A stretch of DNA of 64,000 nucleotides from Pontederia crassipes. Taxonomy: Eukaryota > Streptophyta > Magnoliopsida > Commelinales > Pontederiaceae. How positions within the stretch are numbered: position 1 is the first letter of the stretch; each line of letters begins with the position of its first letter. This document shows, in pieces, positions 10,871 through 20,778 of the stretch. The notes beneath the pieces were generated by a model. The model saw only the letters and a program-made list of their open reading frames with translations, had not been told where the DNA came from and searched no databases. The position numbers and the translations under genes were made by a program. The stretch is from NCBI GenBank assembly GCA_030549335.1, contig JAUKPH010000026.1, positions 310,001-374,000 of the forward strand. Direction: 5' to 3'.

Positions 10871-12310
10871 GTACTTCTTTTTCCCTTGGTGTTTCCTTGT
10901 CTTTCGGTTCTAAAGCTTATGCTCTTGTTCTTTTAATGTCTTCAATTGTTCTCCCACTCCTCAGTGTCACGGCATGGACTTGTTCCTTCGAGTTCTGCTC
11001 TGGTTGTCCCAATAGGATTCTTGGTTGTCTTGAGAATGATGTAGCTTATAGAGCTATATGTATCTCCAGCATCTTGTTGTGGATCGAGAGAATGGGGGGG
11101 GGGGGGGGGAGGGGTGGTTCTGAAGTTGTGCTCTTTGATTGGCTCTGTTCTGCCAGGTAGGAGCTTGAGTTGTTGATAGTCGTCTCTATAAAAGAACTTT
11201 GGATTATTTTTCCACCCGAGTTTGAATGTATTAGAATAAGGCCTAATGCATTTGTTTGGTGCTGATGACCTTGTTGTTTTAATAACTCACAGTGTATAGA
11301 GATATGATAAGGTGAACCATATATTTCACAGCATCTGACTATCATATTGGCAGTTGGGGTGGCTTCGTTGAGTCATAGTCTGCTGATTGCCTTCCGAACA
11401 ATAAATTCAACCTTAAAAGAAAAATCTTCACCACCTAATTGTGTCTGAGTAGATGCAATGGAATCATTGGATCCCGAGTGTGCTAAGAAATGTTGGTTTT
11501 TTGCTATTTCTTCAATGAGCTGATAAGCGTCATCGACATTTTTCTTTATGAATACACCATCAACAACATCATCGAGTGCCATCTTGGAGGCATAATTGAG
11601 TCCATTATGGAAGGATTAGACTAAAATCCACTTCCTCAAACCATGATGAGGACACAAACTTAGTAATGCCTTAAATCTTTGCCATGCTTCATAAAGTGTT
11701 TCTTGATTTTCTGAATGAATCCAATAACTTGATTATTTATTCTGATTGTCTTACTTGGAGGGAAGTATTCAGATAGAAAAGCTTTCATTAGTTGTTTCCA
11801 AGTAGTTAGTTCTCTTGGTTCAAGAGATTGCAGCCGCTTTGCCTCTTAAAGAAAAAGAAAAAACTCTCAATCTGAGTGCCTGTGGTGAAACTCCATTTAG
11901 CTTCTTTGTTTCACATTTTTCCAAGAAATCCTTAAGATGTTGATTCGAATCTTCATCCAGGGATCCTCCGAATTGGTTTTGCTAAATTATCAAAATCAAA
12001 GAGGACTTCAATTCAAAGTTGTTGGCTTGAATACCTGGCTTCAAAATGGATGACTCCAGTCTATCCGCAGTGGGAGTGTAGAGTTCTTCTAGAGGAGCTG
12101 GAGGCTGCTTTTGATTTTGTTGCTCTACCATCATTTCTCCTTCTAAATCAGAGTTAAAATCTAGTTCAATTTATGCCGATTGAGTGCGACTTCTTTCTTC
12201 AGTTGAAGGTGTTCTATTCTTATGCTCTCGTGCTCTCCTTTTGAATATTCGATCAATCTCAGCGTTTAATTCAAGCAATTGCATGTGGCTAGCCCTGGGC
12301 ATATAAGGTT
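10871..12310 (-). pseudogene. Athila Gag remnant (element A)
   Basis: Gag probably starts at the ATG near 12305 ('MPRASHMQLLELNAEIDRIF', then a basic 'KRRAREHK'). Across 12130-11600 the retrotransposon Gag domain is readable in broken frames: 'NQFGGSLDEDSNQHLKDFLE', 'CETKKLNGVSPQALRLRVF', 'ALLSLCPHHGL'. 11582-11373 encodes 'VDDAYQLIEEIAKNQHF'. The zinc knuckle at about 11300-11340 reads C-E-I-Y-x4-H-x4-C, with the second Cys replaced by Tyr. A 17-base G run at about 11093-11110 gives a poly-Pro stretch. Confidence 0.82.
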
Positions 12311-12404
12311 CTTGCGAATAGAGAATAATAAAAAAAAGTGAAAAGAATCGTAATGCTAGGGAAAACAAACAATAAGAGATATAAATGGGAAACAATGATC
12401 TATG

Positions 12405-12422
12405 TCCCCGGCAACAATGCGA
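12405..12422 (-). other. tRNA-Asp primer-binding site (element A)
   Basis: The minus strand reads TCGCATTGTTGCCGGGGA, 14 of 18 matches to TGGCGCCGTTGCCGGGGA, complementary to the 3' end of plant tRNA-Asp. It lies 7 bp inside the LTR terminus at 12430 and ~100 bp before the Gag start. Confidence 0.8.
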
Positions 12423-12429
12423 AAAAACT

Positions 12430-13555
12430 TGATGTGAACTTTAGAAGTTGTGATCTCTCACATCGACTAAATGTGGTTCTAATTGTAGTTAAAATACTCT
12501 AGAGTCCACGCTACTACAAGTATACAGATCGAGCAGGAACCATGAGTGTCGTAACCCGCTGACTTAGATTAAAATGCTAAGTCATTTATGTCTTAGGAAT
12601 TTTCACAAAATTAGAAGATAAGAGTAAAGTAGAGAAACAAATGATTGAAGGATTAGAATTCAGAGGGAAAATCTCCTTTGTGTAGAATCGGTCAATGCTA
12701 TGGTTTTTTTATCTCTTTCCCGAGTTTAATGATCTCTCGATACTTACGTTGAGAACCAACTAGTCCTTCCCTTCACTCATCGATCTCTCTTCGAGTATTA
12801 AGGGGTAAGCCGTTAATGAACATATTGGAATTTGCTAATTAGTATATCTCTCATCCTAATCAGAATAAAGATTGATCTCTCGATCAATAGGATGTAAATC
12901 TAAGATTCCACTGTGGACAATAAAACAAATCCAAGACAACCAATTAATATTATGGACTCTCGTCTCGTAATAGTTTTAGAGTGGGCTTCTCGTCCACATT
13001 CAGTTAACAAGAACTATGCAAGTAAAATATTGCAAGAGTTAAAAGAACATGTCCCTTCTCTCGAATGAGATAAGATATAAGGAAGAAAGCGGATCTCTCG
13101 ATCTAATGAAGATTAAACATAATTAAACCACTTGCAGTCGAATAAAAGCATAATAAATCAGATGTCTGGGAGTACGGCTAAAGAGAACTTAGAACCACAA
13201 CATTCACACAATCACACCATAGAGGGATCTAAAGTTTAGCCAAGCAACGACAGAAATGGAACAAAAATGTTTTTCATGCTTTCTCTTGTCAAAGGACCCC
13301 AAAACTCTCCTCTCTCGCTTTCCTTCCCGATGTCCTCCTCTTCCTCTTGCCTCCTTCCCATCCTCCCAACCTGCCATATCTCCTCCTTCTGCTCTATTGA
13401 CATTCGAAATTCAAAAAGTAGTTACTTCCCCGAGACTAATTCAAAAAGGTCAAATAATAACTAATATTTAATAATTTGAACATAGCTTTAATGCAAAAGG
13501 TGGCAATTTTGACATTTGGATTATTGATAAACATGAGTAAAATAAGAGGTAATCA
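12430..13555 (-). repeat. 5' LTR of element A
   Basis: The 3' terminus (CA at 12430 on the minus strand) is fixed by the adjacent primer site. The 5' terminus is set at 13555, where minus-strand TGATTACC begins and element C RT coding resumes on the other side. That boundary is inferred from the loss of RT similarity and the TG start, so it may be off by some tens of bases. Pyrimidine-rich runs lie at 13300-13390. No gene is seen. Confidence 0.65.
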
Positions 13556-13947
13556 TTTAACTACACTCTCTCCCTTTTCATTTTCAACCACAGTCATTCC
13601 CCCTTTCTTCGGGACAACTTGGATTGGGCTTACCCACTTGCTGTCCAAAATGGCATAGATTAATTCTGCATCAAGCAGTTTCGTCACCTCTTTCTTCACT
13701 ACTTCATGGAGAATGGGGTTCAATCTACTCTGAAACTCTCTAGTGGTTTTGCATTATCCTCTAAGGGAATTCTATGCATGCACAAAGAAGGATTTAGACC
13801 TTTTATATCTTCCATTGTGTAACCTATAGCCTTTCTTTGTTTTAATAAAATATTTAACAATGATTCAGTTTGGTACGTAGTAAGAGCAGAATTAACGATA
13901 ATAGGGTATGTGAAATTCGGTCCAAGGAACTCATACCTGAGGGTTGA
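13556..13947 (-). pseudogene. RT N-terminal remnant (element C, part 2)
   Basis: The minus strand from 13947 reads 'LRYEFLGPNFTYPIIVNSAL', then 'MEDIKGLNPSLCMHRIPLED', 'LHEVVKKEV'-like sequence with breaks, and 'VVPKKGGMTVVENEKGES' ending at about 13560. The start of this segment is across the inserted element, at 24142 and above. The catalytic RT region is missing. Confidence 0.85.
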
Positions 13948-16900
13948 TGATCACTTGCTGATCACTATATGATTCTAATCCATTTTAGATGAAATTCATA
14001 CATATGGAGTCCCACTTTTACCTATTTTTGGGCCAATTATACTTGGAATGCAAACATTGTGATAACTAGTTGATATTCCTCATTTCATACTTAATTTCAT
14101 GTGCATAGAGGTTCTGAAATGCCAAAATCCATTAATATTTAAATTCTATGCCAAGATATCATTTTGAGGACAAGTTATCATTCCTAAGTGTCAAGTTATC
14201 ATTATTTTGAATGAACTTATTTTCAATGGTTTTCTTGCCCTAAATCCATCATTATCATGTATAAATCATATTTGGATAGTCACATCTCAACTTGTGCAAA
14301 GTTTTAAGTCCATTTGAACAAGTTATCATTTTTCAAGTGCCAAGTTATCGTTAAAGGGCAATTCTGTCATTTTGACATGCAAAACCATTAATTCTGCACA
14401 AGGACCTTAAGCAATCATCTTATTATTGTTCTAACTCATTGCTGGTCAAATTTCATCACATTTGGATAATCAAAACTCAAGTTATGACAAGTTATCGTTT
14501 TTAAGTCATATAAGTTATCGTTTTTGGGGCACTCAAGTTATCACTTTTAGGAATCTCATTCATATTTGATTTCTGACCTCACTCACTTGTCACTCTAATC
14601 AATTTGATGCCTGAAATGCTTTGAACCACCCATATTAGGATATTTTCTAAGATTTCCATAAAGTTATCATTCCGGGCCCTTGAATTCATTCATATCGATA
14701 TAAGTTTTCATTCTTGCACAACACATAAACCCATATGATAATTGAACTAGTTACCAGCATTATCCTAATCCTTATTTGTCAAAATACTACTCAAGAGCTT
14801 TGATGCTTGCTGTTTGGGTTTTTGTAGCAAGAAGAAAAGGTGGCCAAAAGGTGGAAAAAGTAGGGGGGACCACTACTTTTTCCTGCACAAAAGGGAAGCT
14901 GTCACTGCTGGAATTTCTGCAGATGGACAGGTGGCTTAATCAGGAGGATTAGGACATTTAGATGCTGATCAAAGGGTGGAAAGGAGTGAAATATAAGCTG
15001 GATTTTTCTGGAGGAAAAAGGAGGCTGGTCATTCAAGGGTTTGGAGCAAGGCAAGGAAGGGGGCTGCTGGATTTTGGGAGCTATTGCCGAGAGCTTGAAG
15101 GAACCATGAATTGTATCTGTTTCTTATCTCATTTCATGTCAAATCTTGTAATTATGAGGAGCTAAACTACATTTCTTCTAGGATAGGGTAGTAGTTTATA
15201 TTAGTTTTGGATGGATATGGACTTATTTGTAATCCTGCACTGAAATCAATTCTGGTTTTCAGATTTTAGAACTTTTCTGCACTGATTCATGTTATCATTA
15301 GATCCATTGTAAACCATGATTGAGATGTGTTATTTGATCTAATCACCTTTCAGAATGCATTAAGAGATAAAGTCAGATTTCTGGATTCCATTTAGTTGCA
15401 AATCTGATTTCTGAATTTGGTTTCCTGAAAATCTGATTTCCTATTTTTTCTGAATCTGATTTCCTGAACTGCAGAATCTGTTTGTTACTCTCAACCTGAT
15501 TAATTGAGTCTTTGGAATGTTTGTATTGTCCCTATCTTATTCAGAAATGAATCAAGATTGTTTGGGCAATCATTTGACTCAAACCAGATTTTCCACTGAT
15601 TCCTGAACAGAAATCAGAAATCTGATTTTTCTGGTTTTACATTTCTGAAATCTGATTTGTTATAAATCTGATCTTGTCATTTGAAGACCCTATTTGTATT
15701 TATAACTGAGAAGTTATCATTTGGTCTAACCCTTGTTCAGAAATGAATCAAGAATCAATGCCAGGTTCTAGATACAAACCCAATTAGAATTCTGATTTCT
15801 ACTTTCTGAAATCTGATTTTTCTGAAATCTGAATTCTGGTTTTCTTGGGCTGTTTGAATCTGATTGTCATTGGGGATTGAATTAATTGAACAACTGAGAG
15901 GTTAACATCTATCCCAATCTTGTTCAGAAATGAATTGAGTAGCTTTGACATTCCTATGATTCAAATCTGATTTGGTTTTTCCTGATTTGAATGAGTTGAA
16001 TGAGTTGCTGATTTCTGGTTTCCTGAAATTCCTGAAATCTGATTTCCTGGGTTTTTGGATCTGATTGTCATCAAGGATTGGATAATTGAATAGTTAAGAG
16101 GCTAATATATGCCCTGATCTTATTCAGAAATGAATCAAGATCATTGACAATTCAGAATTCAAATATGATTTTTCCAAAATCTGATTTCTTAGTTTGATTC
16201 TAATTCTATTTTCTGATTGTTTGGAATCTGATTTGCCAATTGTTAATCCCTATTTTATTCAAATCACTGAGAGGTGTACTCTAGGAATCCCTTGCAGTCC
16301 AGAGATGGGTCAAGGGGCGTTTGGCAAACTTGAATTCCATCAATCCACATTGCTGATTTTTTCAGAAATGCTGATTTCTATTTTCTCATTTAATTAACTT
16401 CTGATTTCCATTGTCAACCCTCATATTAATCCACTACTGAGAGGTAGTCTTAAGGGCTTCTTTGAGATCCAGAGATGGGCCAAGGAGCAATGGGAATTAC
16501 GAACTCATGTGGCCATATGTTTTGCATTTCCAATTGAGTGTGTTTGTGTGGATTTCAATTTATTTTGCAACCGAGAGGTTGACTTTGAATCTCCCTTGAA
16601 TTCAGAGATGAATCATGGAACACAAGCACCATTATTGAGTATATTTTATCCTGGTTTGGTTGATTGGAATGATTCCATCTTTTTATGATTGCAAATGCAA
16701 GTTATCATTCCAAACTTCCTTGGATTGCAAAAAATCAGCATTGAATCTTTCTTTTGAGCCCAATGATAACTTGATTTTCAGTGAGGACCCTCTTTTGATT
16801 CAACCTAGCTAACAATTATATAATCATATATTGCTTAGTTAGAGGCCAATTGAGCTGTGGGAACAGCCATTTTCAAGTTGAATTAAAAGTTGGACATTTA

Positions 16901-17301
16901 GTGATAACTTGTTCCATTCCATCCTTAATTAATTTAGATGAACCCCAAATCCTAGAAGAACCTTCCTCATAGATAGTTAAACATTTTTAGACTTCATTCT
17001 AGCATTTATAATTCAGTTTTGATAAATTTCCAAAACCCAAAAATCTGTTATCATTTCACTTTCTATAAAAAAATCTGTTTTCACTATTCATTAAAAATCT
17101 ATTTTTAGCCACTTAAGTAGAACTAATCTAGATTGTTTTAGGGTGTTTTAGACTTCAAATTCTTGTGGATACGACAACCTGAGTCTACTACAACTTACCT
17201 GTGCACTTGCAGCTAGTGAGTTGGGAGACCAAAAAAATGAAAAATTGACATTTTCTTAAATTTCAACAAGTTATCACTAGAAAACCCAAATATCACTATC
17301 A
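13948..17301 (+). repeat. 5' LTR of the LARD-like element
   Basis: It runs from TGATCACTTGCTGATCAC to ...ATATCACTATCA. The first ~1 kb is dense in AAGTTATCATT-like motifs. A TATA-like 'atataag' is at 14991-14997. From about 15320 to 16620 there are seven to eight degenerate repeats, ~135-205 bp apart, each with a CTGAGAGGTT-like core then TTCAGAAATGAATCAAG, separated by runs of 'aatctgatttctga'. A 67-codon open stretch at 14962-15165 recurs in the other LTR but shows no sign of coding. Confidence 0.93.
14991..14997 (+). promoter_or_regulatory. TATA-like box in 5' LTR
   Basis: 'atataag' lies ~1 kb into the LTR. The 3' LTR has 'tatataag' at 21820-21827, and the related solo LTR has 'catataaaag' at 42714-42723 in the same context. 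The conserved position in three LTRs supports a core promoter. The transcription start is not known. Confidence 0.55.
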
Positions 17302-17307
17302 AATTTT

Positions 17308-17325
17308 TGGCGCCGTTGCCGGGGA
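17308..17325 (+). other. tRNA-Asp primer-binding site (LARD-like element)
   Basis: TGGCGCCGTTGCCGGGGA, an exact 18-base complement of the plant tRNA-Asp 3' end, starts 6 bases after the LTR terminus. This is the usual Athila-lineage primer site. Confidence 0.93.
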
Positions 17326-17715
17326 TTTGAGGTCGATTAGGCTAACTTAGATAGTTTAGATTAGTTTTTAGTTTATTTGTTAGGACAATTTTCAGTTTTT
17401 GCAAGTTATCATTCTGAATTTTTTCTTTCTTTCTTTTCAATTCTGTACAGATTTCTTTCTTTTTATGAAATTGATACTTCTGAATTGATTTTATGCAGAT
17501 TTGGAACTTCAAGGAGACCTCTACCTATCTGATCCTCATCTGAAAGAAGATTCAATAGGAGAAGGAGATTGCAAAGAGAAGAGACTAGGAGAAGAACTTT
17601 TGAGAAGGAGGCTACCAATCAAAACAAGGCTGCTCCTAGGACATTTAGGAATCGTTATTCACCCAGCAATTGCAGAAAATTATGAATTTGACTTCTGAGA
17701 GAGAAAGAAGAAAAG

Positions 17716-19242
17716 ATGGATATGAGTTGGCAAACTTGGTCCTATGACTATTATCAATCAAGTGAAACACCCTTTAGCCAGGAGGAATTGGATTCTATAG
17801 TTCAAGAACCATCACAAGTTCATTGCAATCAAGGATCACCACAATTTCAACAGCCCTCTAATGCTTACATGTATGCCTCATATGGTCATGAAAGTTCTAA
17901 TTACTGGAATCAAGAGGAAGGTTTCTCAACTAGTAGTCATTATGTTTCAAATTATTGGAATCCTGAGCAAGACTTCTCAAGCAGCAATCCTTATGTTTAT
18001 GACTCACAAAATCATTTGTATTACCATCACAATCAAGGTCAAGAGTCAAATTTTCAGGTTGCTACCATGGATATTTAAGAAAATCAGCAATCACTTAATC
18101 AATCCATAGAGTCAGAAATGAAGATTATGTTGGAGAACTTCATGAGGCGGCAGGACGAGCAACTTGCAAACTTGGAAAAAATATGTATGAAAGTAGATGT
18201 TCTTGGAGCTGGATATCAAGCCTTGGAGGCCAAGCTTTGTTTGCAGTCCAGTCAAGAAGCCCCACAAATCCAATCTGCCCTTCTGAAAGAAGAAATTCAG
18301 GAAATGAATATGGGAATTGAGAAAGAGATGAATGAAGAAAAAGTAGTCATGGAGGCTGAAATTGAAAAAGAGTCTATCACACTTATAGAACAGGCCAAGA
18401 AACAAGATGAAGTTGCTGAAGTTATTGAAAAATCTACTCCAATGATACCAGCAATGAATCACATTGAAGATCCACTCATAAGGTTCCCATCCAATGAAGA
18501 ACAAATTCTAGAAAACTCTGATTTTGATTCTTTGGAGAAACTATCAGATACACTCCTTTGTGATGAGGGCTGCAACTCAATTCACTTATTGTCTATCCCG
18601 AAAGATGAGTTACTTCCTGCACTCAACTGTCCAAAAGTTCTACTTGAAGCAATTTGCTCCACAAACCATCATAGACCAGTTGAAGAATGTCAACATCTTA
18701 GGGTCAAAGATGAAGAAACATCAAAAGAGAAGAAGTGGCCTGAACTTGAAGCAAGCACTAATTCATTTTAAGCCATTCAAAGTTCCAAAGTCTCACCCAT
18801 CTCATTTTCTATTGGGCAACTGGTTATGACAGCAAAGCCACATGATGAAACTGAAATGACCGAGGATACAAAAGTAGAAGAAATTTCTTTCCAAATAGAG
18901 GTTATAGCAGAATTCAGATTTGTAGAAGGAATTGAACATTCAATGAAGGAAGATCATTGCTTGCCTCTTGAAAGATGGAACCAAGAGCTCAAAGATCTCC
19001 CAACAATGTTGCATTTAAAGAGGCCATTGAAGAAATGGTTTCTTAAACAAGATGGTGATCCAGGAGATTCAGATGTCATAGATGAGAAGTTAGTATATTT
19101 CTGGTACAATGAAGGAGGGATACATCCAACTGAAAAACGAAGGTCAAATATTGTGAAACTAAGAGATCCATACTTGATTAGTAAAGCTGTCCACAGATTG
19201 AGATCTCTACTTGATCATATCACACTATTTAAACCTCCTTGA
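17716..19242 (+). pseudogene. Unrecognised ~508-codon ORF with two in-frame TAA stops
   Basis: One frame runs from ATG 17716 to the stop at 19242, broken only by TAA at 18076-18078 and 18769-18771. Both could come from CAA by C-to-T change. The N-terminal ~120 residues are rich in Q, N, S and Y, with a repeated 'SNYWN-x-E-Q/E-x-FS' unit (near 17898 and 17949). Residues ~135-250 are E/K-rich with heptad-like spacing, suggesting a coiled coil. The C-terminal ~140 residues look globular ('PLKKWFLKQDGDPGDSD', 'EKLVYFWYNEGG'). It lacks a Gag domain, zinc knuckle, D-T/L-G, YxDD and DDE signatures. It could derive from the Gag-tail/linker region or be captured sequence. Function unknown. Confidence 0.7.
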
Positions 19243-20778
19243 CATCAAGAGTTGTAACAATGTCTAGCCAAAGACATTAAAGAAAGGCACTTCTTGGGAG
19301 GTAACCCAAGCCATCATCAACCTAATCTTTCTATTTTTGCAGGAATAAGAGATGAGGAACAGGTTCAATTCACAAGTCTCAAATTCAGGGAGTACCCATA
19401 CCCCCTTATTTTTTATTTTTGCACTGAAAACTTAATGATAACTGATAATATTTTTCTCATTATGCTACATTGATCATATTATCATCTGAATTAACATTCA
19501 TTTCAGTTATCCCAATCTATTATAGCCCAATTTCAGTGAATTTCAGAATTCCCAATACATTGCAAAATTTTGTACTAAAAAAAATCTGATTAGTTGCAAA
19601 TCTACCATTCCACTGATCTGCAGGATCAGTTGCAACTAATGAAGATTAGACCACCCAAGGTTTCTGGATGAAGTGCCAAGAGAATTCAAATGCCCAATTT
19701 AATGCATTTCAATCCCACCCACCCCTCTCCCTTGCCTTTATTTTTCAACCCTGAGGACAGTGTTGAGAATAAGCTTGGGGGAGGAAACCTGGTGCTTTTC
19801 TAACCTTTACACCATGTTTTCAATTGATTTTAATGACCATATCATAATTCATACCAGGTTATCATTGGTTTTCACAAGTTATCACTAGTTATCACTCGGT
19901 TATCAATTTTTTGACCCAACTCAATTCTGAATTCATTTTAACTCTGAAATGGGTAGAATACTTTATTTTGACAGTGGGTGCACTCCAATACCAAGTGGCC
20001 AACTTGGACATTAGCCTTCTTGCTTTAATTGGCATTATGAATTCAGATGCATTTGAATAAAATTTTTAGCTGAATTTTTTTCCTTTTTGTGGGTCACACT
20101 AGTTGATACTTATGGATTGAATTAGTAATATCAGATGTCTAGAAGGGAGTCAAGGCTCTTGCTGCCATGCTAAATAGGAAAACTTGACTTTTTGGATAAA
20201 GGGATCTAAACTATACTTGAGTTTGAACTATTGCTCACTTCATGAACAGGATAGAAAAATGAAAAAAAGGAAAAGTAAAAAGTCATATGCATGCATAGAA
20301 AAAAGGAAGAGAGCAAAACTTCCAAAGGAATCTCTCTTCAATGCAAAAAAAAAAAAAAAATTTAGGAGAGCAAAACTTCCCAAGGAATCTCTCCTAAAGA
20401 AAGCATGAATAAAAATCAGGTGCTAAACCTGTTTATATGCATTTCATGAATAAAAGTCAGGTGTTAAACCTGTTTAATCAATTGAAAACCTGTTCATGAA
20501 GAGATTTGTAGTTCAACCCCTTTGTAAAGTTGACAATTCCTATAATTCAAACATGTTATTGCTAGTACTTCTTCCATGGCTTAAATTTGCCTTAGCCTCT
20601 GTGATTCCCTAGCTAGAAATTGAGTTTTTGGAAAGAGTGAAGTGTTGGCAAAGTGGGAAACTCATTGGATTCAAATTCAGCTAGACTTTACTTCATTTGT
20701 GGACTTTTAATTCAAGTTTGTCCTTAATTTCTGAATGTTCTGCTTGAGGACAAGCAAAAGGCTAATCTTGGGGGAGTT
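19243..20778 (+). other. 3' untranslated region of LARD-like element
   Basis: The stem-loop CTTGGG-AGGTAA-CCCAAG is at 19293-19310, and a pyrimidine tract ending TTTTTGCAG is at about 19329-19342. The rest is non-coding and aligns with 5736-7005. A direct duplication, 'gagcaaaacttcc-aaggaatctctc', lies at about 20310-20339 and 20367-20396 on either side of an A-rich run. The region ends in the purine-rich 'cttgggggagt' at about 20767-20777, next to the 3' LTR. Confidence 0.75.
19293..19310 (+). promoter_or_regulatory. Perfect 6-bp stem-loop after the ORF
   Basis: CTTGGG (19293-19298), loop AGGTAA, CCCAAG (19305-19310). It is followed within 32 bases by a 3' splice-site-like pyrimidine tract and CAG (ends 19342). 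The same block follows pol in element D and element H. Its presence in an element without pol suggests a cis-acting RNA role (inference). Confidence 0.65.

Larger units (their letters stand above)
7776..13555 (-). mobile_element. Athila element A (minus strand), 5' half
   Basis: Reading down in coordinate, the order is LTR (13555-12430), tRNA-Asp primer site, Gag, protease, then RT N-terminus. A solo LTR (8440-10217) sits between protease and RT. The 3' half is absent; RT stops near 7780 at the CACTA-type sequence. Element A appears to have landed in the RT gene of element C, whose sequence ends at 13556. TTTAA (13556-13560) would be the duplicated site, but its partner is lost. Confidence 0.75.

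Noticed and set aside
14962..15165. 67-codon open frame repeated at 21793-21996
   Set aside because: It is repeated only because both copies lie in the two LTRs of one element. It has no start context beyond a TATA-like box within the frame itself and no homology I recognise.
15400..16200. Microsatellite made of 'aatctgattt' units
   Set aside because: Units are irregular and embedded in a longer ~135-205-bp repeat structure shared by all LTRs of the family, so it is LTR architecture rather than a simple repeat.
17222..17307. tRNA or rRNA gene near the primer-binding sites
   Set aside because: Only the 18-base complement of a tRNA 3' end is present. No cloverleaf or rRNA sequence was found in the window.
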